Notes under the pieces: generated by a model
What the model was told of the DNA's origin: nothing
The model's input: the letters and a program-made list of their open reading frames with translations, nothing else
The model's database searches: none
Program-made: the position numbers and the translations under genes
Origin: Streptomyces toyocaensis
GTDB taxonomy: Bacteria; Actinomycetota; Actinomycetes; Streptomycetales; Streptomycetaceae
Assembly: GCF_000725125.1 (NCBI RefSeq)
Contig: NZ_JFCB01000023.1
Coordinates: forward strand, 60,740-124,739
Length of the DNA: 64,000 nt
Direction: 5' to 3'
Part shown: positions 47,307-55,603 of the stretch, piece after piece
Position numbering within the stretch: the stretch's first letter is position 1
Layout: every line of letters starts with the position of its first letter

Positions 47307-50032
47307 CCACGCAACTGTCCTCCCCCACGGCGAACGGGCCCGCCCCGAGGCCCCCCGGTCGCTCCCCGCGTGCCCTCTGGCACCTGGGCGTCAACGCGAT
47401 CGTGGTGGCCTGGCTCGCCCTGTTCGCGGTGGTCGGCAGCGCCCACCACTTCCTGCCGCACGCCTTCTGGCTGCTCGTGCACTCCCTGCTGCTCGGGGCG
47501 GTCACCAACGCCGCCGTCATCTGGTCGGGCCACTTCGCCGCGTCCGTACTGCGGCTGCCGGAGGCCAACCGGGGCGCGCCCGCGGCACTGCGGCTGGCCT
47601 GCCTCAACGCGGGGGCCGTCGCCGTGATCGGGGGCATGTTCTTCGACCGCTGGCCCGCCGTGCTCGTCGGCGGAGGTCTGGTCGCGGCCGCCGTCACCGC
47701 CCACGCCGTGTGGCTGGTGCGGCTCCTGCGCCGGGCGCTGCCGGGCCGGTTCTCCATGACCGTGCGCTACTACATCGCCGCCGCCGCCCTGCTGCCCGTG
47801 GGCGCCGCGCTGGGCGTCGTCATGGCCCGCGGCGACCTCGGCGGTGACCTGCCGGAGCGGCTGCTGCTCGCCCACGAGATGATCAACCTGCTCGGCTGGG
47901 TCGGCCTCACCGTGGCCGGAACCCTCATCACCCTGTGGCCGACGATGCTGCGCACCCGCGTGGCGGACGGCGCGGAACGGGCCGGCCGCCGGGCCCTGCC
48001 CGTGCTGCTCGCCGGGCTCGGCGCGGCCGTCGCCGCCGCGCTGCTCGCACCCCCACCGCTGGCCGCTCCCGGTGTGGTCGTCCACGCCGCCGGGCTGGTG
48101 ATCGCCGGTATTCCCTGGGTGCGCGAGGCCCGGACCAGGGCTCCCCGTTCCTTCGCCGCCTGGTCGGTGGCCGCGGGCAGTCTCTGGCTCGCCGGGTCCC
48201 TGCTGCTCCTGGCCGGCATCCTCCTCTCCACGACGTCCTGGATCACGGTGGGGGAGCGCACGTCGATGCTCACCGCGCCGCTCGCCGCCGGCTGGATCGC
48301 CCAGGTGCTGCTCGGCGCCCTCAGCTTCCTCGTCCCGGTGGTCCTGGGCGGCGGCCCCATGGCCGTGCGGGCGGCCACCACCGGACTCGAACGGGCCTGG
48401 CCCGCCCGACTGACCGTCACCAACGCCGCGCTGCTGCTCTGTGTCCTCCCGGTGCCGTCCGTGGTCCGGGTGGTCTGCTCGGTGCTGCTGCTGGTGATGC
48501 TGCTGTACTTCCTGGTCCTGCTGCTCCTCACCGTCGTACGGGGCATACGGAACCGGCGGAAGGCAAGGGCCGAGCCGGTACCTCCGCAGGCGCCCGCTCC
48601 CGCTCCCGCGCACCGTGTGCTCGGGGGCGTGGCCCTCGGCCTCGCCGTGGTGATGCTGGCCGTCGCGGGCGGCGGCGCGGCGGACGTGCGGTCGCTGCCG
48701 ATCCTGGAACGGTCCGCGGCGACGAGTGCGGACGGCGGGGAGGTGACGCCGACCGGCCGCACCACCACGGTCGAGGTGACGGTACGGAACATGCGCTTCG
48801 CCCCGGCCGCCATCGACGTGCCCGCGGGCGACCGCCTGGTGATCGAACTGCACAACACCGGTACCGACACCCACGACCTGGTGCTGGAGACCGGCGCCCG
48901 CACCGACCGGATCGCCCCCGGAGGGCGGGCCACGCTGGACGCGGGCGTCGTCGGCCGGAACCTCGACGGATGGTGCTCGGTGGTGGGACACCGGCAGATG
49001 GGCATGGTGTTCGGGGTGCGGGTCACCGGTGACGCGGGCAACAGCGCGTCGGAAGGAAGCGAGAGGAGCGGGGAGAGCGAGGAGAGCGGGGGAACCGCAC
49101 ACGACCACGGCGGGACGGCGGCCGAGGGCACGGGCGAATCCGCCGCGGACGCCTTCGACCCGATGGCCGAACCGGCCGACGGCTTCACCGCCCGCGACGC
49201 CCAACTGCCGCCCACTGCCGAAGGATCAGGTCCGCAGGTGCACAGGCGGACCCTCACCGTGAGGGAGGCGGAGGCCGAAGTCGCCCCCGGTGTACGGCAG
49301 ACGCTGTGGACCTTCGACGGAACGGCCCCCGGGCCCGTGCTGCGCGGCCGCGTAGGGGACACCTTCGAGATCACCCTCGTCAACGACGGGACCATCGGTC
49401 ACTCCGTCGACTTCCACGCCGGGGCGCTGGCACCGGACAGGCCGATGCGCACCATCCAGCCCGGCGAGTCGCTGACGTACCGCTTCAAGGCCACCCGCAG
49501 CGGGGTGTGGATGTACCACTGCTCGACCATGCCGATGTCCCTGCACATCGCCAACGGCATGTTCGGCGCCGTCGTCGTCGACCCGCCCGGCCTGCCGCGT
49601 GTCGACCGCGAGTACCTGCTGGTCCAGTCGGAGTACTACCTCGGCGAGCAGGACGGCACCGCCGACCCGGCCAAGGTGAACGCCAAGGAACCCGACATGG
49701 TCGCCTTCAACGGGTACGCCGGCCAGTACGACCACGACCCGCTGACGGCGAAGGCCGGCGAGCGCGTACGGATCTGGGTGCTGACGGCCGGGCCGAACGT
49801 GCCGAGCGCCTTCCACGTCGTGGGCGGGCAGTTCGACACGGTGTTCCGTGAGGGCGCGTACGACCTGCGGCCGGGCGGCCCGGAGCGAGGCGGCGCACAA
49901 GTCCTCGATCTCGCCCCCGCGTCGGGCGGCTTCGTCGAGCTGGCCCTGCCCGAGGCAGGCAACTACCCCTTCGTCACCCACATCATGACCGACGCGGAAC
50001 GGGGCGCGCACGGCGTCCTCCGCGTGCGCTGA
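47303..50032 (+). CDS. Membrane-cupredoxin-copper nitrite reductase (NirK) fusion
   Basis: A 909-residue fusion. Residues 25-410 are about 11-12 helices; 490-575 a cupredoxin with ligands His524, Cys558, His563 and Met566/568; 645-909 a NirK-type two-domain copper nitrite reductase. The type-1 set is His700, Cys740, His748, Met753; type-2 His705, His739, His893; catalytic Asp703 and His838 (SAFHVVGG) are all in place. It should reduce nitrite to NO, with the cupredoxin feeding electrons from a membrane donor; the helical part may be NnrS-like or a quinol/cytochrome docking unit. The soluble half should lie outside the membrane. GTG overlaps the previous stop (GTGA). Catalytic residues inferred from A. 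faecalis NiR alignment by eye. Confidence 0.9.
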   Translation: MTTQLSSPTANGPAPRPPGRSPRALWHLGVNAIVVAWLALFAVVGSAHHFLPHAFWLLVHSLLLGAVTNAAVIWSGHFAASVLRLPEANRGAPAALRLACLNAGAVAVIGGMFFDRWPAVLVGGGLVAAAVTAHAVWLVRLLRRALPGRFSMTVRYYIAAAALLPVGAALGVVMARGDLGGDLPERLLLAHEMINLLGWVGLTVAGTLITLWPTMLRTRVADGAERAGRRALPVLLAGLGAAVAAALLAPPPLAAPGVVVHAAGLVIAGIPWVREARTRAPRSFAAWSVAAGSLWLAGSLLLLAGILLSTTSWITVGERTSMLTAPLAAGWIAQVLLGALSFLVPVVLGGGPMAVRAATTGLERAWPARLTVTNAALLLCVLPVPSVVRVVCSVLLLVMLLYFLVLLLLTVVRGIRNRRKARAEPVPPQAPAPAPAHRVLGGVALGLAVVMLAVAGGGAADVRSLPILERSAATSADGGEVTPTGRTTTVEVTVRNMRFAPAAIDVPAGDRLVIELHNTGTDTHDLVLETGARTDRIAPGGRATLDAGVVGRNLDGWCSVVGHRQMGMVFGVRVTGDAGNSASEGSERSGESEESGGTAHDHGGTAAEGTGESAADAFDPMAEPADGFTARDAQLPPTAEGSGPQVHRRTLTVREAEAEVAPGVRQTLWTFDGTAPGPVLRGRVGDTFEITLVNDGTIGHSVDFHAGALAPDRPMRTIQPGESLTYRFKATRSGVWMYHCSTMPMSLHIANGMFGAVVVDPPGLPRVDREYLLVQSEYYLGEQDGTADPAKVNAKEPDMVAFNGYAGQYDHDPLTAKAGERVRIWVLTAGPNVPSAFHVVGGQFDTVFREGAYDLRPGGPERGGAQVLDLAPASGGFVELALPEAGNYPFVTHIMTDAERGAHGVLRVR

Positions 50033-50157
50033 ACGGGCCGGATGGGCCGAACGGCCCTGAGCGGCACCCCGACGGACCCATGCGGCCGCCGGGGCGCCGC
50101 TCCTAGGCTCGCGGGGAACGCACCGCGCGATCCCCGCCGTTGTGAGTGAGGCCCCTG

Positions 50158-50619
50158 GTGAAACGCCGCCGTGATCTGCCGCTCGTCTACTCCTGCTCGG
50201 GCTGTTCGAGCGCGGCTCAGATGACCAACTGGATCGCGGTCCAGCTCGACCGGCGCGGCATCGCCGAGATGTCGTGCATCGCGGGTGTCGGCGGGGATGT
50301 GCCGAGCCTGGTCCGCAAGGCCCGCAGCGACCGGCCGGTCATCGCCGTCGACGGATGTGTGCTGCAGTGCGCGCGCAGCTGCCTCACGCGGCAGGGCGTG
50401 ACGCCGGCCGTGCACCACCTCCTCAGCGACGACGGCGTGCGCAAGCGGCTGGGGGAGGACTTCGACCCGGAGCAGGCCGAGCAGGTGCTCGACGGGCTGA
50501 TCGTCCGGATCGAGAAGGAGATCGGGGGCGCACAGAAGCCGGTGGAGCCGGGGGAGCCCGCCGAGCCACGGGAGCCGGTCGGGCCTGCCGGAGCGGTCGT
50601 GGATCCCGTCGGCCGCTGA
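50158..50619 (+). CDS. DGC-domain cysteine-rich protein (putative zinc binding)
   Basis: A 153-residue cytoplasmic protein of the DGC family. It has SCSGCSSAAQMTNWIAVQLD, MSCIAGVGGDVPSLV and the family motif DGCVLQCARSCLTRQG, with at least seven cysteines, suggesting a metal or cluster site. An acidic C-terminal helix and Pro/Glu-rich tail follow. GTG 50158 has TGAGG 6 bases upstream. It is transcribed with or just after the nitrite reductase operon (125-base gap), and DGC proteins often accompany denitrification or thiol genes. Confidence 0.85.
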   Translation: MKRRRDLPLVYSCSGCSSAAQMTNWIAVQLDRRGIAEMSCIAGVGGDVPSLVRKARSDRPVIAVDGCVLQCARSCLTRQGVTPAVHHLLSDDGVRKRLGEDFDPEQAEQVLDGLIVRIEKEIGGAQKPVEPGEPAEPREPVGPAGAVVDPVGR

Positions 50620-50727
50620 TCCGTGCTTCGCCACAGCCGGCGCTCCGCCTCCGCCGCGTCGATCCGCTCGGTGGGGGCGGAGCGCCGGTCGGGTACGCGC
50701 CCCACGCGTGACCGGCCCGCACGACAG

Positions 50728-50757
50728 CGGCCCCCCGCCCGTGAGGGCGAGGGGCCG
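50728..50757. terminator. Convergent terminator
   Basis: CGGCCCC...CGCCC and GGGCG...GGGGCCG pair as one near-continuous 12-bp hairpin with a GTGA loop, between the DGC and DUF5336 genes. Confidence 0.8.
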
Positions 50758-50778
50758 TGACGAGGACGGGACGGTGAA

Positions 50779-51639
50779 TCAGCCGCGCTGGATGCCCGAG
50801 GTGTCCTGAAGGACGCCGCGACGGCCGTCCTGCGTCTGCGCGACGAGCGCCTGACCACGCTGCTCGACCGCCAGGTACCAGGTACCGGGCGCGAGTTCGG
50901 CGATCGGAGTGGGCGAGCCGTCCTCCGGGAACAGCGGCCGCGGCACCGGCACGGCGAACCAGAACGGCGAGAAGTCACCGGCGGGCGCCGGGGCAGCGGG
51001 CTGGCCCTGCTGCGGCTGGCCCGGCTGCGGCTGGCCCGGGAAGGGCTGCTGCCCCGGCTGACCGGGCTGGCCCTGCTGCGGCTGACCGCCGAAGGGGGCC
51101 TGCTGCTGCGCACCCGCGCCCGGGTAGCCGTAACCGCCGGGCGGCTGGGCGCCGTAGGGCTGCGGCGCCGCGGGACGGGCGGCCGGGAGGAGGGGACCCT
51201 TGAGGGCGGGTACCAGGGGCGAGGCGATCGCGGCGGCGGCCATGAGGGCGGCGGCGATGAAGGCCAGGATCAGTCCCATGCCGGCGCCGATCTCGGTGGA
51301 GAAGCCGCCCGTGCCGTCGAAGCCGCCGACCGGGTCGAAGAGGTTGCCGAGCGCGCACCAGGCGGCGAACACCGTGAAGGCGACGCCGAACTGGCCGAGG
51401 TCGAGGCCGGCGACCTTGCGCGGCTGCGACAGCCCCCGGGACACGACGACGAGCGCGGCGCCGATGATCCCCGCCAGCACGACCCCGAGCACCACCGGGC
51501 CGCTGTCCCACAGGCTGGGCATGTCCGCGTCGTCCGGGGCGTTGTCGAGCGAGTACAGATCCAGGAACGACGCGATGAACAGCAATACCGCTGCTCCGAT
51601 CACCACGCCGTCGCCTCGAGTGAGGGAGCGGATATTCAC
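50779..51639 (-). CDS. DUF5336 membrane protein
   Basis: A 286-residue protein with four hydrophobic helices (VVIGAAVLLFIASFLDLYSL, VVLGVVLAGIIGAALVVVSR, FGVAFTVFAAWCALGNLF, MGLILAFIAAALMAAAAIAS), then a long Gly/Pro/Gln-rich linker (GQPQQGQPGQPGQQPFPGQP) and a C-terminal globular segment (WYLAVEQRGQALVAQTQDGR). Typical of the actinobacterial DUF5336 family, whose role is unknown. GTG 51639 starts NIRSLTRGDGVV. Convergent with the DGC gene. Confidence 0.87.
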   Translation of the reverse strand: MNIRSLTRGDGVVIGAAVLLFIASFLDLYSLDNAPDDADMPSLWDSGPVVLGVVLAGIIGAALVVVSRGLSQPRKVAGLDLGQFGVAFTVFAAWCALGNLFDPVGGFDGTGGFSTEIGAGMGLILAFIAAALMAAAAIASPLVPALKGPLLPAARPAAPQPYGAQPPGGYGYPGAGAQQQAPFGGQPQQGQPGQPGQQPFPGQPQPGQPQQGQPAAPAPAGDFSPFWFAVPVPRPLFPEDGSPTPIAELAPGTWYLAVEQRGQALVAQTQDGRRGVLQDTSGIQRG

Positions 51640-51782
51640 TTCAGGTCCTTCGTAGGTCGTCTCGTCGTCGGAAGAGGCGTCGCTGTCACCAGGTCACCCG
51701 AAGGGTCCGGTGCGAAGCGCGGGGGTGGCCCCTCATCGTACGGGCGACACTATCGTCCGTACGATCGGGCTGTCCGCCCGGA

Positions 51783-52757
51783 TCAGTGCGCCGATCCCTG
51801 CCCGCGCAGGAAACTCACGATTCCGCCGGAAATCCCTCGCGCCGCTTTCTGCCGCCAGGCACCGCTGCTCAGCAGCGCCGCGTCCTTGCTGTCGCGCATG
51901 TTGCCGCACTCGATGAACACCTTGGGAACCGTTGACAGATTGAGACCGCCGAGGTCCTCACGCGTGACGAGACCGGTACCGCCGCCGACGTAGTTGGAGG
52001 GCGCGCTGCCGGTGACCCGCACGAAGGTGCCCGCGATGCGCTCCCCGAGTTCGCGCGAGGGCCCGACGACGGGACGGGTGTCGGCCGCGCCGGCGTTCAC
52101 GGCACCCGGGAGGATCACGTGGAAGCCGCGGTTCCCGGTGCCGGAGCCGTCCGCGTGGATCGAGACGACGGCGTCGGCCTCCGCCTTGTTGCCGATCCGG
52201 GCCCGTTCGTCCACGCACGGCCCGAACGGCCGGTCGGCGTCCTGCGTCAGTTTCACGGTGGCGCCCTGCTTCTCGAGGAGCGTGCGCATCCGGTGGGCCA
52301 CGTCGAGGGTGAACTCGGCCTCGGTGTAACCGTCGTTGGTGGACGTGCCGGTGGTGTCGCACTCCTTGCGGTTCGTGCCGATGTCCACCTGGCGGTTGAT
52401 CTCGCCGGCGTGCCGGAAGTTGCCCGGGTTGTGCCCCGGGTCGATGACGACGACCTTGCCTCTGAGGGGGCCGGACGGGCCGGGAGCGGACGCCGGGGAG
52501 GACGCGTCGGGCTTCCCGTCCCCGGGGCCGCCGGACGGCGACGCGCTCCCGGCCGAGGGCGACGGCGTACGCGCGGAGGCCGACGCGGACGCGGAGACGC
52601 CCGCCTGCCCCTCCTCGTCGCCCGGCCCGCCCACGGCCGCGTACACCGCCCATCCGAGCAACGCCCCGGGCACGAGCGCGGCGAGAGCCACGGTCAGGGG
52701 GCGCCGCCGGGACCGCGGGGGCCGGGGTGGATCGAAGCCGGGACCTGTGTACGACAC
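51783..52757 (-). CDS. N-acetylmuramoyl-L-alanine amidase (Amidase_3)
   Basis: A 324-residue cell-wall enzyme. One N-terminal helix (LTVALAALVPGALLGWAVYA) and a Ser/Pro/Ala-rich stalk lead to an Amidase_3 domain with zinc ligands in VVIDPGHNPG, the Glu in YTEAEFTLDVA and the His in VVSIHADGSG, plus KVFIECGNM near the end. It cleaves the amide bond between muramic acid and the stem peptide outside the membrane. GTG 52757 is 4 bases after the methyltransferase stop (same strand), so the pair is probably co-transcribed. Confidence 0.92.
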   Translation of the reverse strand: MSYTGPGFDPPRPPRSRRRPLTVALAALVPGALLGWAVYAAVGGPGDEEGQAGVSASASASARTPSPSAGSASPSGGPGDGKPDASSPASAPGPSGPLRGKVVVIDPGHNPGNFRHAGEINRQVDIGTNRKECDTTGTSTNDGYTEAEFTLDVAHRMRTLLEKQGATVKLTQDADRPFGPCVDERARIGNKAEADAVVSIHADGSGTGNRGFHVILPGAVNAGAADTRPVVGPSRELGERIAGTFVRVTGSAPSNYVGGGTGLVTREDLGGLNLSTVPKVFIECGNMRDSKDAALLSSGAWRQKAARGISGGIVSFLRGQGSAH

Positions 52758-52761
52758 GCCG

Positions 52762-53448
52762 TCACCCTAGCGCCGGCCCTCGGACGCCCGCGCCGGTGCG
52801 GCGCAGGACGCGCAGCGAGCCGGTCGCCGAGACCTCGCTGAAGGCGCCGGACGCGACGGCGCGGAGGTACACGCGGTAGGGGGCCTGGCCGGTGAACTCG
52901 TCGACCGGGTCGGGGAAGACGTCGTGGATGACCAGCAGGCCACCCTCGGCGACGTGCGGGGCCCAGCCCTCGTAGTCGGCGGTGGCGTGCTCGTCGGTGT
53001 GGCCGCCGTCGACGAAGACGAGGGCGAGCGGGGAGCTCCACAGGGCGGCGACGCGGGGGGAGCGGCCGACCAGGGCGACCACGTGGTCCTCCAGTCCGGC
53101 CCGGTGCAGCGTGCGGCGGAAGGTGGGGAGGGTGTCCATCAGGCCCAGCTCGGGGTCGACGGTCTCCGGGTCGTGGTAGTCCCAGCCGGGCTGCTGCTCC
53201 TCGCTGCCGCGGTGGTGGTCCACGGTGAGCGCGGTGACACCGGCCGCGCGGGCCGCGTCGGCGAGCAGGACCGTGGAGCGGCCGCAGTAGGTGCCGATCT
53301 CCAGGAGGGGCAGACCCAGCCGTCCGGCCTCTGCCGCCGCCGCGTACAGGGCCAGGCCCTCGTCCACGGGCATGAAGCCCTTCGCCGCCTCGAACGCGGC
53401 CAGGACGTCGGGCCCGGGTGCCGTCGGCATGGGTTCCGCGTTCGGCAT
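52762..53448 (-). CDS. Class I SAM-dependent methyltransferase
   Basis: A 228-residue methyltransferase (Methyltransf_24 type). Motifs: LLEIGTYCGRSTVLLADAAR, ALTVDHHRGSEEQQ, ALVFVDGGHTDEHATADYEG and GGLLVIHDVFPDPVDEFTG. Cytoplasmic; substrate unknown. ATG 53448 (PNAEPMPTAPG) is favoured over the GTG 12 codons upstream. It is followed 4 bases later by the amidase gene. Confidence 0.88.
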   Translation of the reverse strand: MPNAEPMPTAPGPDVLAAFEAAKGFMPVDEGLALYAAAAEAGRLGLPLLEIGTYCGRSTVLLADAARAAGVTALTVDHHRGSEEQQPGWDYHDPETVDPELGLMDTLPTFRRTLHRAGLEDHVVALVGRSPRVAALWSSPLALVFVDGGHTDEHATADYEGWAPHVAEGGLLVIHDVFPDPVDEFTGQAPYRVYLRAVASGAFSEVSATGSLRVLRRTGAGVRGPALG

Positions 53449-53583
53449 GGGGCCTGCCTCTTCCGGGGTCGTCCGTGTGTCCACGCGCCCATGCTGCCGT
53501 ACCCGCCGCCCGGCCGCGCGACAGGGGTACCGACGGGTAACCGGCGGTGGGCGCTCCCGCGGGCGGCGGGGCGGGCGCCCGCG

Positions 53584-55323
53584 TCAGGCGGAGACCGTCT
53601 CGCCCGGCAGGGCCAGGTCCAGGTCGACCGGGTGCGGGCCGCCCGTGTGGGCGGCGGGGGAGGCGAGCGGGGCGTGGCCGGCGGCCCGGGCGGACAGCAC
53701 GTACGGGCCCCGCGCGGGGACGGGGAGGGCGTAACTGCCGTCGTCGGCGGAGACGGTGGAGCCCGCCCGGCGGCCGCGCCGGTCGGTCAGGGTGACCTCG
53801 GCGCGGGCGACCGGAACCCCGGCCGCGTCCAGGACGCGGCCCCGGAAACCGCGCAGCGCCGCCTGGGCGCGCTCCAGGTTCGCGTCCTCCTCACTGCTCG
53901 CCCGCAGCTGCGGATGCGCCGGCGGGCGGCCCGAGGGCAGGAACAGGGCGAGGGCCAGGCCCACCGCCACCGCCGCCGTCGCGATCACGAAGGAGAGGCG
54001 GAAGCCGTGCAGGGTCGGGATCTCCACCCCGCCCACGGTGTCCGCCGTGTTCGCCAGCACCATGCCGACGACGGCGCTCGACACCGACGTACCGATGGAA
54101 CGCATCAGGGTGTTGAGGCCGTTCGCCGCGCCGGTCTCCGAGGCCGGGACCGCGCCGATGATCAGCGCGGGCAGGGAGGAGTAGGCGAGGCCGATGCCCG
54201 CGCCGAGGACCACGGAGGTGACGACGGTCTGCCAGGCGGCGTCCATCAGCCCGAGGCCGCCGGCGTAGCCGGCCGCGATGATCAGCAGGCCGAGGATGAG
54301 GGTGGTCTTCGGGCCGTACCGGGCGGACAGGCGGGCGTAGACGGGTGCCGTGAACATCATCGTCAGGCCCAGCGGGGCCACGCACAGGCCCGCGACGACC
54401 ATCGACCGGCCGAGCCCGTGGCCGGTGGCGGCGGGGAGCTGGAGCAACTGCGGCAGGACCAGGGAGACGACGAAGAAGGAGACGCCGACCATGATCGACG
54501 CGAGGTTGGTGAGCAGGACCTCGCGGCGCGCGGTGGTACGCAGGTCCACCAGGGGCGCGGCGACGCGCAGCTCCATCACGCCCCACAGCAGGAGGACCGC
54601 GGCCGCCGCGCCGAGCAGGCCCAGCGTGGTGCCGGAGGTCCAGCCCCAGTCGCCGCCCTTGGAGACGGGGAGCAGGAGCAGCACAAGACCGGCGGACAGG
54701 CCCAGCGCGCCCGGCAGGTCGAAGGTGCCCGGGGCGCGCACCGGGGACTCCGGCACGACGGCCAGGGTGAGGGCGATGGCGAGGACGCCGAGGCCCGCCG
54801 CGCCCAGGTAGAGGACGTGCCAGTCTGAGTACTGGGCGACGAGCGCCGCGGCGGGCAGGGCGAGACCGCCGCCGACCCCTATGGAGGAGCTCATCAGGGC
54901 CATCGCCGAGCCCAGCCGCTCGCGCGGCAGCATGTCGCGCATCAGGCCGATGCCGAGCGGGATGGCCCCCATCGCGACGCCCTGGAGCGTACGGCCGGCG
55001 ATCATCAGCAGCAGGTCGCTGGTGAGCGCGCTGACCAGCGCGCCCACCACCATCACGGAGAGGCTGGCGACCAGCATGCGCCGCTTGCCGTGGAGGTCGC
55101 CGAGCCGGCCCATGATCGGGGTGGACACGGCGCCGGACAGCAGGGTCGAGGTGAGGACCCAGGTGGCGTCGGCGGGGGTGGTGTCGAGCAGCAGTGGCAG
55201 GTCCTTGATGACCGGGACCAGCAGGGTCTGCATCACCGCGACGACGATGCCCGCGAAGGCGAGCACCGGGACCACGGCCCCGCCCGCTCTGCCGGAAGGA
55301 CGGTCGGACGTCGTCTGGGTCAT
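53584..55323 (-). CDS. MFS transporter fused to a carboxypeptidase-regulatory-like domain
   Basis: A 579-residue exporter of the DHA2/14-helix type (MQTLLVPVIKDLPLLLDTTP, GRLGDLHGKRRMLVASLS, GVAMGAIPLGIGLMRDMLP). After helix 14 a linker (SSEEDANLERAQAALRGFRG) leads to an approximately 75-residue beta-sandwich (GRVLDAAGVPVARAEVTLTD, DDGSYALPVPARGPYVLSAR) that matches the CarboxypepD_reg (DUF4382/Cna-like) fold, normally extracellular. With 14 helices it would face the cytoplasm; the topology conflict is unexplained. Upstream of it lies a divergent lipase gene. Confidence 0.85.
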   Translation of the reverse strand: MTQTTSDRPSGRAGGAVVPVLAFAGIVVAVMQTLLVPVIKDLPLLLDTTPADATWVLTSTLLSGAVSTPIMGRLGDLHGKRRMLVASLSVMVVGALVSALTSDLLLMIAGRTLQGVAMGAIPLGIGLMRDMLPRERLGSAMALMSSSIGVGGGLALPAAALVAQYSDWHVLYLGAAGLGVLAIALTLAVVPESPVRAPGTFDLPGALGLSAGLVLLLLPVSKGGDWGWTSGTTLGLLGAAAAVLLLWGVMELRVAAPLVDLRTTARREVLLTNLASIMVGVSFFVVSLVLPQLLQLPAATGHGLGRSMVVAGLCVAPLGLTMMFTAPVYARLSARYGPKTTLILGLLIIAAGYAGGLGLMDAAWQTVVTSVVLGAGIGLAYSSLPALIIGAVPASETGAANGLNTLMRSIGTSVSSAVVGMVLANTADTVGGVEIPTLHGFRLSFVIATAAVAVGLALALFLPSGRPPAHPQLRASSEEDANLERAQAALRGFRGRVLDAAGVPVARAEVTLTDRRGRRAGSTVSADDGSYALPVPARGPYVLSARAAGHAPLASPAAHTGGPHPVDLDLALPGETVSA

Positions 55324-55603
55324 GAAGGGTGCCTCCGGGGCCGGCCGTGCTCACAGGTACGTGCAGAGCGAACCCCGTACACCGAGGCAACTATTCCGTC
55401 GCCTCGGCATTCCCGCGACGTCTTGACCGTTCCTTGGGACCCGGAGGGGATCGGCGATCACCCGGATGAGCGCCCCGGCGGGCAACGCGGGTGCCCCGGA
55501 CCTACGTTCAAGCCGTCCCCCGTACACCCTTCCTCGCGCCTCGAGCGGACTCGACCTCTCCTGCCCGCACAGGCCGAGAACAAGGAGAGTGAGGTACCTG
55601 CCG

